From Bin25 sp965221765 (lineage in GTDB: Bacteria; Bacteroidota; Bacteroidia; Flavobacteriales; Flavobacteriaceae), in NCBI GenBank assembly GCA_965221765.1, contig OZ244911.1:1922001-1986000 (forward strand): a stretch of 64,000 nt of DNA, given 5' to 3'. The translations under genes were made by a program, and so were the position numbers. The notes under the pieces were generated by a model. That model ran no database searches, was not told the origin of the DNA, and worked only from the letters and a program-made list of their open reading frames with translations. Below are positions 55,326 through 64,000 of this stretch, piece by piece. Each line of letters opens with the position of its first letter. Within the stretch, counting starts at the first letter, position 1.

Positions 55326-57182
55326 ATGAGTATAGCAGAAATTCGGTACACCGAAGAAGAAATAAAATCTCTCAATTGGCACCAACATATCCGCAAACGA
55401 CCTGGGATGTATATTGGTAAATTAGGGAATGGTTCATCCCAAGATGATGGTATTTATATGCTACTGAAAGAAGTGTTAGATAACTGCATTGATGAATTTG
55501 TCATGGGTGCTGGAAATCGAATCGATATCAGGTTATTGGATGACTCTGTTGAAGTACGGGATTATGGTCGAGGCATCCCCCTGGGTAAACTATCTGATGT
55601 GGTTTCCAAAATGAATACGGGAGGAAAATACGATACCATAGCCTTTAAAAAATCAGTAGGGCTCAATGGAGTAGGTTTGAAGGCCGTCAATGCACTCTCT
55701 GCTAATTTTCAAGTCGAATCCATACGAGATAATCTCACCAAAGTGGTTCATTTCCAACAAGGTAAAAAAATTAAAGAATCTAAAGCTAAAGATTCGGATC
55801 AACCTTGGGGGACTTTGGTTCAATTTACCCCAGATGAACTGATATTTAGTAACTATAGTTTTAGATTCGAGTTTGTCGAGCAAATGGTTAAATCGTATAC
55901 TTACCTTAATCCCGGATTATCGATTTATATCAATAACAAACGATTTCATTCTAAAAATGGACTAAAGGATTTACTAGAAGATCGATATTCTGAAAATCAA
56001 TTGTTATATCCCATTATTCATTTAAAAGATAAAGACATTGAAATAGCACTAACACACAGTAAATCCCACTACAGCGAAGAATACCACTCATTTGTTAATG
56101 GACAAAACACGCTACTAGGAGGAACCCATCTTTCAGCATTTAAAGAGGGGATAGTTCGAACCGTTCGAGATTTTTATGGTAAATCCTATGATTCAAATGA
56201 TATCAGGAAATCTATTATTGCTGCGGTGAGTATCAAAGTCATTGAACCAGTTTTTGAGTCCCAGACGAAAACAAAACTAGGCTCTAGTGAAATGGGAGGA
56301 AAACTACCTTCAGTAAGGGTTTTTATAGGTGATTTTTTAAAACAAAAACTAGATAACTATTTGCATGTCAATTCGGAGGTAACTGAAAAATTATTAACTA
56401 AAATATTAATTGCTGAAAAAGAAAGAAAAGAGCTCAGTGGCATTCGAAAATTAGCTAGAGAGCGTGCGAAAAAAGCTAGTTTACATAATAAAAAACTTAG
56501 AGATTGTAGAATACATTTTTCTGATAATAAATCAGATAGAAATAAAGAATCAACCATTTTTATAACTGAAGGAGATTCAGCAAGCGGTTCTTTAACCAAA
56601 TGCCGAGATGTCGATACCCAAGCTGTTTTTAGCCTTAGAGGAAAACCTCTAAATTCTTATGGAATGTCTAAAAGGATTGTCTATGAAAACGAAGAATTCA
56701 ACCTGCTCCAATCAGCTTTGAATATTGAAAATAGTATTGAAAATTTAAGATATAATAAAATTGTTATCGCAACCGATGCCGATGTGGATGGAATGCATAT
56801 TAGATTATTGATTCTTACTTTTTTTCTTCAGTTTTTTCCTGAATTGATTAGTAGGGGACACCTCTATATTCTAGAAACCCCATTATTTAGAGTACGAAAT
56901 AAGACTAAAACAATTTATTGTTATAATGATGCTGAAAAAAATAAAACCATTCAGTTGTTTAAGGGAAGTCCTGAAATAACTCGGTTTAAGGGACTTGGAG
57001 AAATTTCACCCAATGAGTTTGCTCATTTTATTGGAAAGCAGATCCGATTAGACCAAGTCCAACTAGGAAAGAATACGATCATCGACGAATTACTTTCTTT
57101 TTATATGGGAAAAAACTCTCCTAAAAGACAAGAATTTATTATTAATAATCTAAAAGTAGAACTAGACTTGGTCAATTCATGA
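55326..57182 (+). CDS. parE: Topoisomerase IV subunit B (ParE-like)
   Basis: 618 aa from ATG 55326 (MSIAEIRYTEEEIKSLNW), preferred to the open frame from 55266 because the extension is unlike the family. GHKL ATPase: KRPGMYIGKLG, EVLDNCIDEF, VRDYGRGIPLG, GVGLKAVNALS. TOPRIM: TEGDSASGSLTKCRD, then RGKPLNSYGMSK, and ATDADVDGMHIRLLIL. It decatenates chromosomes with ParC, encoded 72 bp downstream. The length is that of ParE-like Bacteroidota proteins rather than GyrB with its insert. Confidence 0.92.
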   Translation: MSIAEIRYTEEEIKSLNWHQHIRKRPGMYIGKLGNGSSQDDGIYMLLKEVLDNCIDEFVMGAGNRIDIRLLDDSVEVRDYGRGIPLGKLSDVVSKMNTGGKYDTIAFKKSVGLNGVGLKAVNALSANFQVESIRDNLTKVVHFQQGKKIKESKAKDSDQPWGTLVQFTPDELIFSNYSFRFEFVEQMVKSYTYLNPGLSIYINNKRFHSKNGLKDLLEDRYSENQLLYPIIHLKDKDIEIALTHSKSHYSEEYHSFVNGQNTLLGGTHLSAFKEGIVRTVRDFYGKSYDSNDIRKSIIAAVSIKVIEPVFESQTKTKLGSSEMGGKLPSVRVFIGDFLKQKLDNYLHVNSEVTEKLLTKILIAEKERKELSGIRKLARERAKKASLHNKKLRDCRIHFSDNKSDRNKESTIFITEGDSASGSLTKCRDVDTQAVFSLRGKPLNSYGMSKRIVYENEEFNLLQSALNIENSIENLRYNKIVIATDADVDGMHIRLLILTFFLQFFPELISRGHLYILETPLFRVRNKTKTIYCYNDAEKNKTIQLFKGSPEITRFKGLGEISPNEFAHFIGKQIRLDQVQLGKNTIIDELLSFYMGKNSPKRQEFIINNLKVELDLVNS

Positions 57183-57254
57183 AAACGAGATTGTTTTTTG
57201 TGAATAAATAAAATAGCGTGTGTAGAAGGTCTAGTGGTAAATAGTGTTTTATAA

Positions 57255-59810
57255 ATGAATTTCAAAGATCCTCAAAAAGTTTCTGGGATGTATCAAGAAT
57301 GGTTTTTAGACTATGCCTCTTATGTTATTTTAGAACGAGCGATTCCAAGTTTATCGGACGGTTTAAAACCGGTCCAACGTCGCATTCTTCATTCAATGAA
57401 AGAACTTGACGATGGACGCTACAATAAAGTAGCCAATATTGTAGGACACACGATGCAATTTCATCCTCATGGGGATGTCAGTATTTCTGATGCATTGGTT
57501 CAATTGGGTCAACGTGACTTATTGATTGATACTCAAGGAAATTGGGGAAATACCTTAACGGGAGATAATGCTGCAGCGTCCCGATATATTGAAGCTCGAC
57601 TTACAAAATTCGCGCTACAAGTTGTTTATAATTCTAAAATTACCCAACGTCAACTTTCGTATGATGGTCGAAAAAATGAACCCATCGCGTTGCCAGTTAA
57701 ATTTCCATTATTATTAGCTCAAGGAGCCGAAGGCATTGCGGTTGGTTTGTCAACTAAAATTTTAACTCATAATTTTAATGAACTGATTCAAGCCAGCATT
57801 ACCTATCTCAAAGGTCGCTCTTTTAAGCTATATCCAGATTTTAATACGGGTGGTAGTATTGATGTTAGAAACTATAAGGATGGTGTTCGTGGCTCTAAAA
57901 TCAGAGTGCGTGCAACACTCGAAATAAAAGATAAGAATACCATCGTTATCCGTGAAATCCCATATTCTACAACAACTACATCATTGATTGATAGTATACT
58001 AAAGGCCAATGAAAAAGGAAAAATTAAAATCAAAAAAATTGAAGATAATACGTCAGCTCAAGTCGAAATTATCATCCATCTTCCAAATCAAGTCTCTCCG
58101 GATAAAACCATTAGTGCCCTTTATGCATTTACCAATTGTGAAGTTTCTATTTCACCACTGTCTTGTGTGATTATTAATCAAAAACCGCATTTTCTACCCA
58201 TCAGCGAAATTTTAAAACGTTCAACAAACTTAACCGTCGAACTCACTAAAAAAGAACTAGAAGTTAAACGGTCTGAATTAGAAGATCAACTACATTATGC
58301 ACTATTGGAAAAAATATTTATTGAAAATAAAATATATACTTTAATTGAAAATCAAGATACTTGGGAGGGTATTTTATCGACCATAGATCAAGGTTTAAGG
58401 CCATACACTAGTCAGTTTATTCGAAAAGTCATCACAGAAGACTTCATTCGATTAACTGAAATAAAAATTCGTAGAATATCAAAATTTGATGCAAATAAGT
58501 CCAATATTCGAATTCAAGATTTAAATGAATCCATCAAAAAAATAAAGCATCATTTAGCACATCTAACCAATTATGTCATCGATTATTTTAGAGATCTCAA
58601 AAAAAAATATGGTTCTGATAAATCTCGGAAATCTCAAATAACAATATTTGATGATGTTGATGCCAAAAGAGTCGTTACTAGACAACTCAAATTATATGCT
58701 AATAAAAAAGATGGATTCATTGGTACTAGTTTAAAAAAAGATGAGTATATATGTGAATGTTCAGACATCGATGATATTGTGGCAATCACTCAAAGTGGTA
58801 AAATGCAAGTCATTAAAGTCGAGCCCAAGCTATTTGTTGAAAAATCAATTATTTATGTTGGTGTTTTTAAAAAATCTGACAACCGAACCATCTATAATTT
58901 AGTGTACAAAGACAGTGAATCAGGTACTGCCTATATCAAGCGATTTCCTATTACTTCCATAACTAGAGGTCGTCGGTACGATTTAACCAAGGGAAATCCA
59001 AAATCTAAAATCCTTTATTTGACCGTAAATCCAAATGGAGAAGCCGAAATAATAACGGTCATTTTGAGAGCAACTTCTAGAACTAGAAAGTTACGATTTG
59101 ATTACGATTTTTCTGAGGTGTTAATTACTTCTAGGGGTAGTATTGGAAAAATTTTAACAAAACATAGTGTTAATCGTATCAATTTAAAATCTATAGGCAA
59201 ATCCACTTTAGCTTCAAGAAAATTATGGTTTGATCATTCAGTATATCGATTGAATACTGAAAATAGGGGAGATTTACTAGGCGATTTTAAAGGCGATGAT
59301 AAAATCATTTATCTCTCTAAAAATCATGAGTTGATTGTTAGTCTCGCTAAAACCTCATTGCATTTCACTAGTCATGATACCCATGTAAGAAAATATAATC
59401 CCAGCGAATTTGTAACTCTTATCTATTATAGTTATGATAAGAAAGCACATTATATCAAATTATTTTCAATAGATCATATCAAAAAACCTACCAGGGTTAT
59501 ACCTGATAATAGCACATTAGATTTTATCACTTTTTATCAAAAGCCTATTCTAAAAGTGAACTTTAAAAAGAAAAGAAATCATCCCCCACTTTCCTCATTG
59601 ATTGTCGATGTGCAAGAACAAGTCTTACTAAAGGGAGCCCAAGCTCTCGGTAAAATTTTAAGTAAAAATAGAATTGCATCTATCGATGTGGAATCTTATT
59701 CACAAACAATCGATTCAGATAACATGGATCAAACCCAAAAAGTAGAAAACATTAATCAAAAAAAACTTTCTAGTATCACGTCGATGTTATTTTCAAAAGA
59801 TGAATCCTAA
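57255..59810 (+). CDS. parC: Topoisomerase IV subunit A (ParC-like)
   Basis: An 851-aa breakage-reunion subunit. GLKPVQRRILHSMKELDDGR, NIVGHTMQFHPHGDVSISDA, and the active-site tyrosine in TGDNAAASRYIEARLTKFA (about residue 116). A coiled-coil gate region lies near 330-460, followed by a C-terminal beta-pinwheel (about 490-800) that lacks a clear GyrA box, which favours ParC over GyrA. The tail is polar. It forms an operon with parE. Confidence 0.92.
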   Translation: MNFKDPQKVSGMYQEWFLDYASYVILERAIPSLSDGLKPVQRRILHSMKELDDGRYNKVANIVGHTMQFHPHGDVSISDALVQLGQRDLLIDTQGNWGNTLTGDNAAASRYIEARLTKFALQVVYNSKITQRQLSYDGRKNEPIALPVKFPLLLAQGAEGIAVGLSTKILTHNFNELIQASITYLKGRSFKLYPDFNTGGSIDVRNYKDGVRGSKIRVRATLEIKDKNTIVIREIPYSTTTTSLIDSILKANEKGKIKIKKIEDNTSAQVEIIIHLPNQVSPDKTISALYAFTNCEVSISPLSCVIINQKPHFLPISEILKRSTNLTVELTKKELEVKRSELEDQLHYALLEKIFIENKIYTLIENQDTWEGILSTIDQGLRPYTSQFIRKVITEDFIRLTEIKIRRISKFDANKSNIRIQDLNESIKKIKHHLAHLTNYVIDYFRDLKKKYGSDKSRKSQITIFDDVDAKRVVTRQLKLYANKKDGFIGTSLKKDEYICECSDIDDIVAITQSGKMQVIKVEPKLFVEKSIIYVGVFKKSDNRTIYNLVYKDSESGTAYIKRFPITSITRGRRYDLTKGNPKSKILYLTVNPNGEAEIITVILRATSRTRKLRFDYDFSEVLITSRGSIGKILTKHSVNRINLKSIGKSTLASRKLWFDHSVYRLNTENRGDLLGDFKGDDKIIYLSKNHELIVSLAKTSLHFTSHDTHVRKYNPSEFVTLIYYSYDKKAHYIKLFSIDHIKKPTRVIPDNSTLDFITFYQKPILKVNFKKKRNHPPLSSLIVDVQEQVLLKGAQALGKILSKNRIASIDVESYSQTIDSDNMDQTQKVENINQKKLSSITSMLFSKDES

Positions 59811-59959
59811 GTCCTTGATAAATAGTCGCTCCTTAAAAAGTCTTTTTTATCAATTGTAGTTCATCTATTTTTATTATCGAAGTTCTTTGAACTGAATATG
59901 GAGACCACCTGAAAAAGCAAAAAAGGAACCTCTTGAACTAGTGGTTCCATGAAGTTCTT

Positions 59960-60565
59960 TCAATGCCACCCCGTCGAGGCCAAATAAACATTGATTGTTG
60001 GCCATTGGGCTCCCATCAAGTCGTTTTCTGGCATCCGATATTCTGTTTTAAGATGGCCCATCAGCGGCTCCACGGCCCATCGGCGTCGAAACTTTTTCCG
60101 TTTCTTGTGCTTTTGATAGGGAGAGTATCCCTTTTCAATAGTTGACCTGGTATCGATCTCTTGGTCTGGTCCATCGGACGTTTTCCGCCGCCTCCTCGAT
60201 CAACCACCAATTTTTTGGGGGATTGGCCCACAATGGATGGATGTTATTCTCATAAGGGTGGGGATGGTTTGACGATCATGGGGGTTCCCTCAAAAGCACC
60301 AATAGCCGTGATGATCATGGTTTAGCCTCCCATCGCAATCAATCCCACTTGATTATCAAATGCATACTTTTTATAAGCCTTGTCTTTAGCCATACCAGCC
60401 GTGAATGGCTGGTGAATGGCAACCACTTTGTTTTTATTGAATCACTGTTGATAGATGACTCGTTGGTCCCCATCCAGCTCTTCTTGGCATGGGCTCCGTT
60501 GTATAGAGGGGCGTTTTTGTTCCCGCACTGGTCGGCCCGCGAAGGTCTTGCGTTTGGAGGTGGCC
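59960..60565 (-). pseudogene. IS5-like transposase, C-terminal part
   Basis: Minus-strand text from the insertion site down: ATSKRKTFAGRPVREQKRPS, VIYQQ-stop, NKNKVVAIHQPFTAGMAKDK, AYKKYAFDNQVGLIAMGG-stop, ITAIGAFEGTPMIV. This matches the second half of IS5-family transposases (KHAKGKAHKPYEFGNKV-type region). Internal stops show that the element was decaying as well as interrupted. Confidence 0.7.
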
Positions 60566-60573
60566 TTTTTATA
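60566..60573. repeat. Left 8-bp target-site duplication (TTTTTATA)
   Basis: TTTTTATA directly precedes the left inverted repeat and recurs at 63039-63046 directly after the right one. Eight base pairs is the size expected for IS1595-family insertion. Confidence 0.9.
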
Positions 60574-60640
60574 GGGATTTATGTATTTAGTTATACACTT
60601 TGGCATAATAATAGTATGTTTTTTAATGTAAAATTTTGAA

Positions 60641-61579
60641 ATGAATAATTTAGATCTAACTAAAAGTAAAACTAATTCCTTAATAGAAATTTTTGATTTA
60701 TTTAAAACAGAAGAATATGCTCAAAAGTATTTGGAAAAATTAAGGTGGGAAGATAACATTAGGTGTCCTAGGTGTCATTCTTGTAAAGTGAATCCGTTAG
60801 AGAATCAAAGACCAATGCCTTATTTCTGTAATCAATGTAGAAAATATTTCAGTGTAAGAACTGGAACCATCATGGAAGAGTCTAGAATTTCTTTGAGAAA
60901 ATGGATGATGGCTTTATACTTATTTAAAAACACACCAAAAGGAATTTCTTCGACAAAACTTGGGAAGTATTTAGGAATACAACAACGATCAGCTTGGTTT
61001 CTACTCCATCGTATCAGAGAAGCTACAAAACAACCAATGAATCAGCTTTCAAGAACGGTTGAAGTGGACGAGACGTATATTGGGGGCAAAAGAGCCAATA
61101 TGTCGAAATATCGTCGCATGCAGTTCTATCATTTAGGACGAGGGAGTGTGGGTAAATTTCCCGTAGTGGGTGCATTGAACCGAGAAACTAATCAGGTGAT
61201 CGCCAAAGTGGTGGAACATACAGACAAAGAAACCCTCCATGAATTTATTAATCAACAGACGACATCGGATGCGGTGATCTATACGGATGAAGCCCGATGT
61301 TATCATGGATTGAATCGAACATATGGTGTTGTTTGTCATAGCCTACGAGCATTTGTTGATGGGGAGATTCATACCAATGGAATCGAGTCTTTCTGGGCCA
61401 GGGTGAAACGTGCTTATAAAGGTACTCATCATTGGTGGAGTCAAAAGCACTTACAACGTTATATCCATGAGTTAGTTTGGAAACACAATATCCGTGAAAA
61501 AGAGGTTATTGAACAAATTGGATTGATTATTGAAAACCTTGGTAAAAAACTGTCTTATCAAGAGCTTATTACACCATGA
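60641..61579 (+). CDS. IS1595-family (ISXO2-like) transposase
   Basis: An intact 312-aa protein. An N-terminal zinc ribbon (IRCPRCHSCKV ... FCNQCRKYFSVRTGTIME, residues about 39-80) and a helix-turn-helix (SSTKLGKYLGIQQRSAWFLL) precede the ISXO2-like DDE domain: VEVDETYIGGKRANMSKYRR (first Asp), DAVIYTDEARCYHGL (second Asp), and HTNGIESFWARVKRAYKGTH (Asn/Glu in place of a simple third Asp). The ending RYIHELVWKHNIRE is standard. The gene starts 67 bp inside the left terminal repeat. The stop overlaps the methyltransferase start by 4 bp (ATGA). Confidence 0.92.
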   Translation: MNNLDLTKSKTNSLIEIFDLFKTEEYAQKYLEKLRWEDNIRCPRCHSCKVNPLENQRPMPYFCNQCRKYFSVRTGTIMEESRISLRKWMMALYLFKNTPKGISSTKLGKYLGIQQRSAWFLLHRIREATKQPMNQLSRTVEVDETYIGGKRANMSKYRRMQFYHLGRGSVGKFPVVGALNRETNQVIAKVVEHTDKETLHEFINQQTTSDAVIYTDEARCYHGLNRTYGVVCHSLRAFVDGEIHTNGIESFWARVKRAYKGTHHWWSQKHLQRYIHELVWKHNIREKEVIEQIGLIIENLGKKLSYQELITP

Positions 61580-62408
61580 ATCAAAGCATTAAAACTTCAT
61601 TTGTTGATGCTTTAAAGAGTAAAGGGAAGTACCGCTATGGTCGCTATCAGAATCTTCCGATTCGATACGCTGGGGGTAAAAGTTTAGCGGTAGGATTTGT
61701 TGTAGAGCAAATACCAACAAGTATTCAACAATTGGTTTCGCCGTTTATTGGTGGTGGAAGTGTTGAAATAGCTTGTGCTAATACATTAAACATGAAAGTT
61801 CAAGGGTATGATTTATTTGATATTTTATGTAATTATTGGAAAATTCAATTAAGAATGCCTATCACATTGGCTGATCGAATATCGAAATGGAATCCAACCC
61901 AAGAAAATTATAATCAAGTGAAATCGAGATTAAAAGAACATTGGATCAACAATGTTTTAATTGAAAATAACTTAGAGTTAGCAGCTCATGATTGGTTTAA
62001 TCATAATTTATCCTATGGGCCGGGATTTTTTTAGGATGGATTTCTAAAATATATAAAGATGATCGAAGGTTTAAAAGATTGGTTGAAAAAGTGAGACGGT
62101 TTTGATGTCCTCGTTTAAAAGTAAAACAAGGTTCTTTTGAAAAAACAATATCAAAACATCGTACCACTGCGATCCACCTTATTTTCTTGAAGGAGATCGT
62201 CAAATGTTTAAAGGTATTTATCCCCAAAGAAATTTTCCAATTCACCACAAAGGATTCAGACATGATTTACTCAGAGAACTATTACATGAACACAAAGAGG
62301 GGTTTTATTTTGTCCTATAACGATTGTACACCAATAAGAGAATGGTATTCCGATTTTAAAATCATCGAAATGGGATGGCCATATACTTTAGGTCAAGGAG
62401 AAAGTTGA
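61576..62408 (+). pseudogene. D12-class DNA adenine methyltransferase (Dam-like), frameshifted passenger gene
   Basis: The first 152 codons are open: LPIRYAGGKSLAVGFVVEQI, VSPFIGGGSVEIACANTL (motif I, FxGGG) and DWFNHNLSYGPGFF. A run of seven T at 62026-62032 shifts the frame; GWISKIYKDDRRFKRLVEKV and KVKQGSFEKTISKHRT follow. The catalytic DPPY is present in HCDPPYFLEGDRQMFKGIYP from 62165. A last shift leads to FILSYNDCTPIREWYSDFKI and GWPYTLGQGES. At least three breaks make it inactive as read. It would have methylated adenine, possibly protecting the element or its host from restriction. Confidence 0.8.
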
Positions 62409-62848
62409 AAAAAGAATTGTCTAACGAAAACATATTGAGTGCTTTTTTAGATAAGGGGTTATTTGATGGTGGGAACGCAAAATATTTAAGCATATTCATT
62501 GGTGACACCAATAAAACAGATATTAATGACAAAGTTTTTCATGTTTTCCACAAGGATGATGGTATCAATAATTTAACTGCAAATATTGCGGTTAATAACT
62601 CAAAAGCAAGAAATGAACATCAAATGGATGATCAAAAAGTTATTTTCTTTTCTAATTTAAATGGAAAAAACATTGGTGAAATTGAAGATAGACGTGATAG
62701 TGCTCAGCATTATAGAGCAATGAAGTTTCGACTTCATACTGAATCCACTTACTCAATACTACATCAAACTATCGAAATAAGAAAACGACTTTGCAGACAA
62801 TTAATAGTTTATGGAAAAGCAGTTAAAACTTTTAAGCAAAATATTTAA
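62375..62848 (+). CDS. Unknown transposon passenger protein
   Basis: 157 aa from ATG 62375; TTG 62405, which overlaps the methyltransferase stop as TTGA, may be the real start (147 aa). I do not recognise it. The text is soluble and mixed: FDGGNAKYLSIFIGDTNKTD, VFHVFHKDDGINNLTANIA, KVIFFSNLNGKNIGEIEDRR, then a basic C-terminal helix (SILHQTIEIRKRLCRQLIV). Placement right after a methyltransferase inside a transposon makes a restriction endonuclease possible, but no catalytic motif is evident (no clear PD-ExK or HNH). Confidence 0.55.
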   Translation: MAIYFRSRRKLKKELSNENILSAFLDKGLFDGGNAKYLSIFIGDTNKTDINDKVFHVFHKDDGINNLTANIAVNNSKARNEHQMDDQKVIFFSNLNGKNIGEIEDRRDSAQHYRAMKFRLHTESTYSILHQTIEIRKRLCRQLIVYGKAVKTFKQNI

Positions 62849-62850
62849 TC

Positions 62851-63006
62851 ATGACAAGACAACTTGGTAAAAAACTTCCTTCTGAGGAAGTACCAAACCA
62901 TGAAAATATTTCTTTAGAATTGCATTTACAAGTTAAAGATTTAGCGAAAACATTAATGTCAACTTCTAAAAAGCCTTTTAATAAGTATAACAATAATTTA
63001 AAATGA
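62851..63006 (+). CDS. Unknown 51-aa transposon passenger protein
   Basis: ATG at 62851, two bases after the stop of the 157-codon ORF, to TGA at 63006. It starts MTRQLGKKLPSEEVPNHENI and ends KKPFNKYNNNLK. It is short, polar and without membrane helix; function unknown. The tight spacing and its position up to 9 bp before the right inverted repeat favour a real gene over chance. Confidence 0.4.
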   Translation: MTRQLGKKLPSEEVPNHENISLELHLQVKDLAKTLMSTSKKPFNKYNNNLK

Positions 63007-63038
63007 AATTGAGTAGTATAACTAAATACATAAATCCC

Positions 63039-63046
63039 TTTTTATA
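63039..63046. repeat. Right 8-bp target-site duplication (TTTTTATA)
   Basis: Identical to 60566-60573; directly follows the right terminal repeat of the IS1595-type element. Confidence 0.9.
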
Positions 63047-63640
63047 CCGTCCAGGAGGCTTCCCATGAAAGGTTTGACGCACCAGTTCTTTGGAGGGGTT
63101 GGCATCGGTTTGTCTCTGTTGGATCTTTTCTTTTTTGGCGATTTGATTCCGTTTGGCATCGGTCGAAACCATCACGTTGTTGCCTTGGACAGTGGTATGG
63201 GATAACACCATCGATGAGGACTTCTTGATTTCTTTTGGATCCCACTGGACCGAATAAGCAAACATCTTTTCCATCCCTGTTGGGCCAATAAGATCTCTAA
63301 ATTGACTCCAATCAGAGGAATCGCCAGGGGAGTGGTGTTTCATGAAATCAGAACCCGTGAAGTACGGCATGGTAGGGTTTTCAATCCATCGTTCCATGAG
63401 GGTTTCATCACCTAGATGATAAAGACGTTTCAGCATCAAACCCACCCACTATTACCCTAATGGGAGGGGCCAGACGGCTGGTTTTGGCATACAAGAGTTC
63501 CAAGTCGTTTTCAAAAAAGACCAATCGATGGCATCAGCGAGCCACTAGATTTGATGTTTTGGATGGAGAATACGTTTAAATTCCGAGTCCAATAACTGGG
63601 ACTGTTGGGGGGCTACTTTTTTGATCATTTCTGCAAGCTA
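63047..63640 (-). pseudogene. IS5-like transposase, N-terminal part
   Basis: Minus-strand text from about 63640: IDWSFFENDLELLYAKTSRL, then in the open frame from 63445 LMLKRLYHLGDETLMERWIE, NPTMPYFTGSDFMKHHSPGD and the first catalytic region SSSMVLSHTTVQGNNVMVST (a DTTVQ-like motif reads SHTTVQ, so the first Asp is lost). It runs into the insertion site at RYKK and continues beyond the inner element at 60565. Confidence 0.75.
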
Positions 63641-63775
63641 TTAAGACCAAGATACGCATTCCTTGCAGATTTCAAAACGCTGTCTTCGCTAGTAGGGTAC
63701 CATTCAATCCTCATATGAAGGGGATGATGGACTCTATTTGAGTTTTTAAGGAGCGACTAAATAGATTTTATGGAA

Positions 63776-64000
63776 TCAATTTATTTTTTTTCTACTTCCT
63801 AATTTCAAATTGATCACTTCAATAATCAGAGAAAATGCGATGACAAAATACAACATACCTTTAGGCATAGCATTAACATGGGCGTTAAAGATGATTGTAT
63901 CGGAAACATGGATTGCTTCTGAAATCAACAAAAAACCAATTAAAATCAAAAATGATAGCGCCAGCACCTGAAGCGACGGATGTTTTGAAATAATATGACT
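63776..64000 (-). CDS. TerC-family membrane protein, C-terminal end (5' end outside window)
   Basis: The frame stays open to the last base: HIISKHPSLQVLALSFLILI, then GFLLISEAIHVSDTIIFNAH and MPKGMLYFVIAFSLIIEVIN. This is the last two helices of a TerC/YegV-type transporter-like protein, a family linked to metal (manganese) export. The start lies beyond the window; the listed GTG at 63967 is not the real start. It is the first core gene after the IS cluster. Confidence 0.85.
   Translation of the reverse strand, partial: SHIISKHPSLQVLALSFLILIGFLLISEAIHVSDTIIFNAHVNAMPKGMLYFVIAFSLIIEVINLKLGSRKKIN

Larger units (their letters stand above)
60574..63038 (+). mobile_element. IS1595-type transposon carrying an adenine methyltransferase and two unknown genes
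   Basis: 2465 bp bounded by perfect 23-bp inverted repeats (60574-60596 and 63016-63038, beginning GGGATTTATGTATTTAGTTA) and an 8-bp target duplication. Cargo order: intact ISXO2-like transposase, then with overlapping ends a D12-class DNA methyltransferase (frameshifted), a 157-codon unknown ORF and a 51-codon unknown ORF. It sits inside the transposase gene of an IS5-like element. IS1595-family elements with passenger genes are known; this cargo set I do not recognise. Perfect ends and an intact transposase suggest a fairly recent arrival. Confidence 0.9.
59825..63757 (-). mobile_element. IS5-like element (copy C), split by an inserted IS1595-type transposon
   Basis: Terminal inverted repeats: TAGTCGCTCCTTAAAAA from 59823 and its exact complement ending at 63759 (17 bp counting the flanking TA, which may be the target duplication). 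The minus-strand transposase is cut at 60573/63039 by the inner element. Removing the inner element and one target copy rejoins the reading frame (PPGRYKKATSKRKTFAGR). Without the insert the element would be about 1.46 kb, normal for the family. Relatives in worse condition lie at 18.9 kb and 25-26 kb. Confidence 0.85.

Noticed and set aside
62187..62408. Separate 73-codon gene downstream of the transposon methyltransferase
   Set aside because: Its end (LSYNDCTPIREWYSDFK) is the C-terminus of the D12 methyltransferase in a shifted frame, so it belongs to that pseudogene.

Overview
The window looks like a chromosomal segment of an AT-rich Bacteroidota (Bacteroidetes) bacterium. Evidence: TAnnTTTG-type minus-7 promoter elements (a textbook TTTG-N19-TACTTTTG lies in front of tRNA-Glu), a Rho with a long polar insertion, DUF1599 next to tpiA, a TIGR02757 protein, a carotenoid crtB-crtZ pair, bacillithiol gene bshB1, a LuxC-type reductase divergent from a ferredoxin, and a ParE/ParC pair of Bacteroidetes type. 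The order cannot be fixed from the sequence alone.

Layout. 1-6.2 kb: end of proS, a five-gene minus-strand operon (YHS, DoxX-like, ATP-grasp, DinB, NRDE), tRNA-Glu, rpsT, rho. 6.6-7.9 kb: a very AT-rich strip of small or decayed foreign ORFs. 7.9-11.7 kb: a large Ig-like (Big2) repeat lipoprotein ending in a DM13 domain. 11.8-18.7 kb: core genes (truA, ABC exporter, DUF1599-tpiA, clpS, then an overlapping gpx / PLP enzyme / bshB1 run). 18.9-26.2 kb: IS remnants on both sides of a 1190-aa DUF285 (BspA-like) lipoprotein. 26.4-43.1 kb: mostly core genes (guaB, PPIases, crtB/crtZ, lolD-like, msrA, serC-serA, luxC-type, ychF) with three tRNAs in the window overall and one broken AAA ATPase. 43.2-54.8 kb: an accessory/defence island. 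55.3-59.8 kb: parE-parC. 59.8-63.8 kb: a decayed IS5-like element split by an IS1595-type transposon that carries a decayed adenine methyltransferase and two unknown small genes. The window ends in the C-terminus of a TerC protein.

The most striking signal is simple-sequence tracts. Only three G/C runs of eight or more occur in 64 kb of AT-rich DNA, and all sit where slippage would switch a gene: a 10-bp run beside the minus-7 element of the DUF285 lipoprotein gene, a 9-bp run inside its coding sequence just after the lipid-attachment Cys, and a 9-bp run in the conserved GGV-YFLW motif of an Eco57I-like DNA methyltransferase, where it breaks the frame (eight G would restore it). Runs of eight or nine A also sit at frame breaks in the methyltransferase-like gene just upstream, in an AAA ATPase and in a second methyltransferase. 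Equally long T runs in intact genes (the ABC exporter, the nuclease-helicase) argue against a general sequencing artefact. I read this as a phase-variable surface antigen plus a phase-variable restriction-modification locus built from a degenerate methyltransferase-like protein, a methyltransferase and a T5orf172 nuclease-helicase. The other broken genes are more probably decaying.

Functions were assigned by recognising motifs and overall family likeness; no database search was run.
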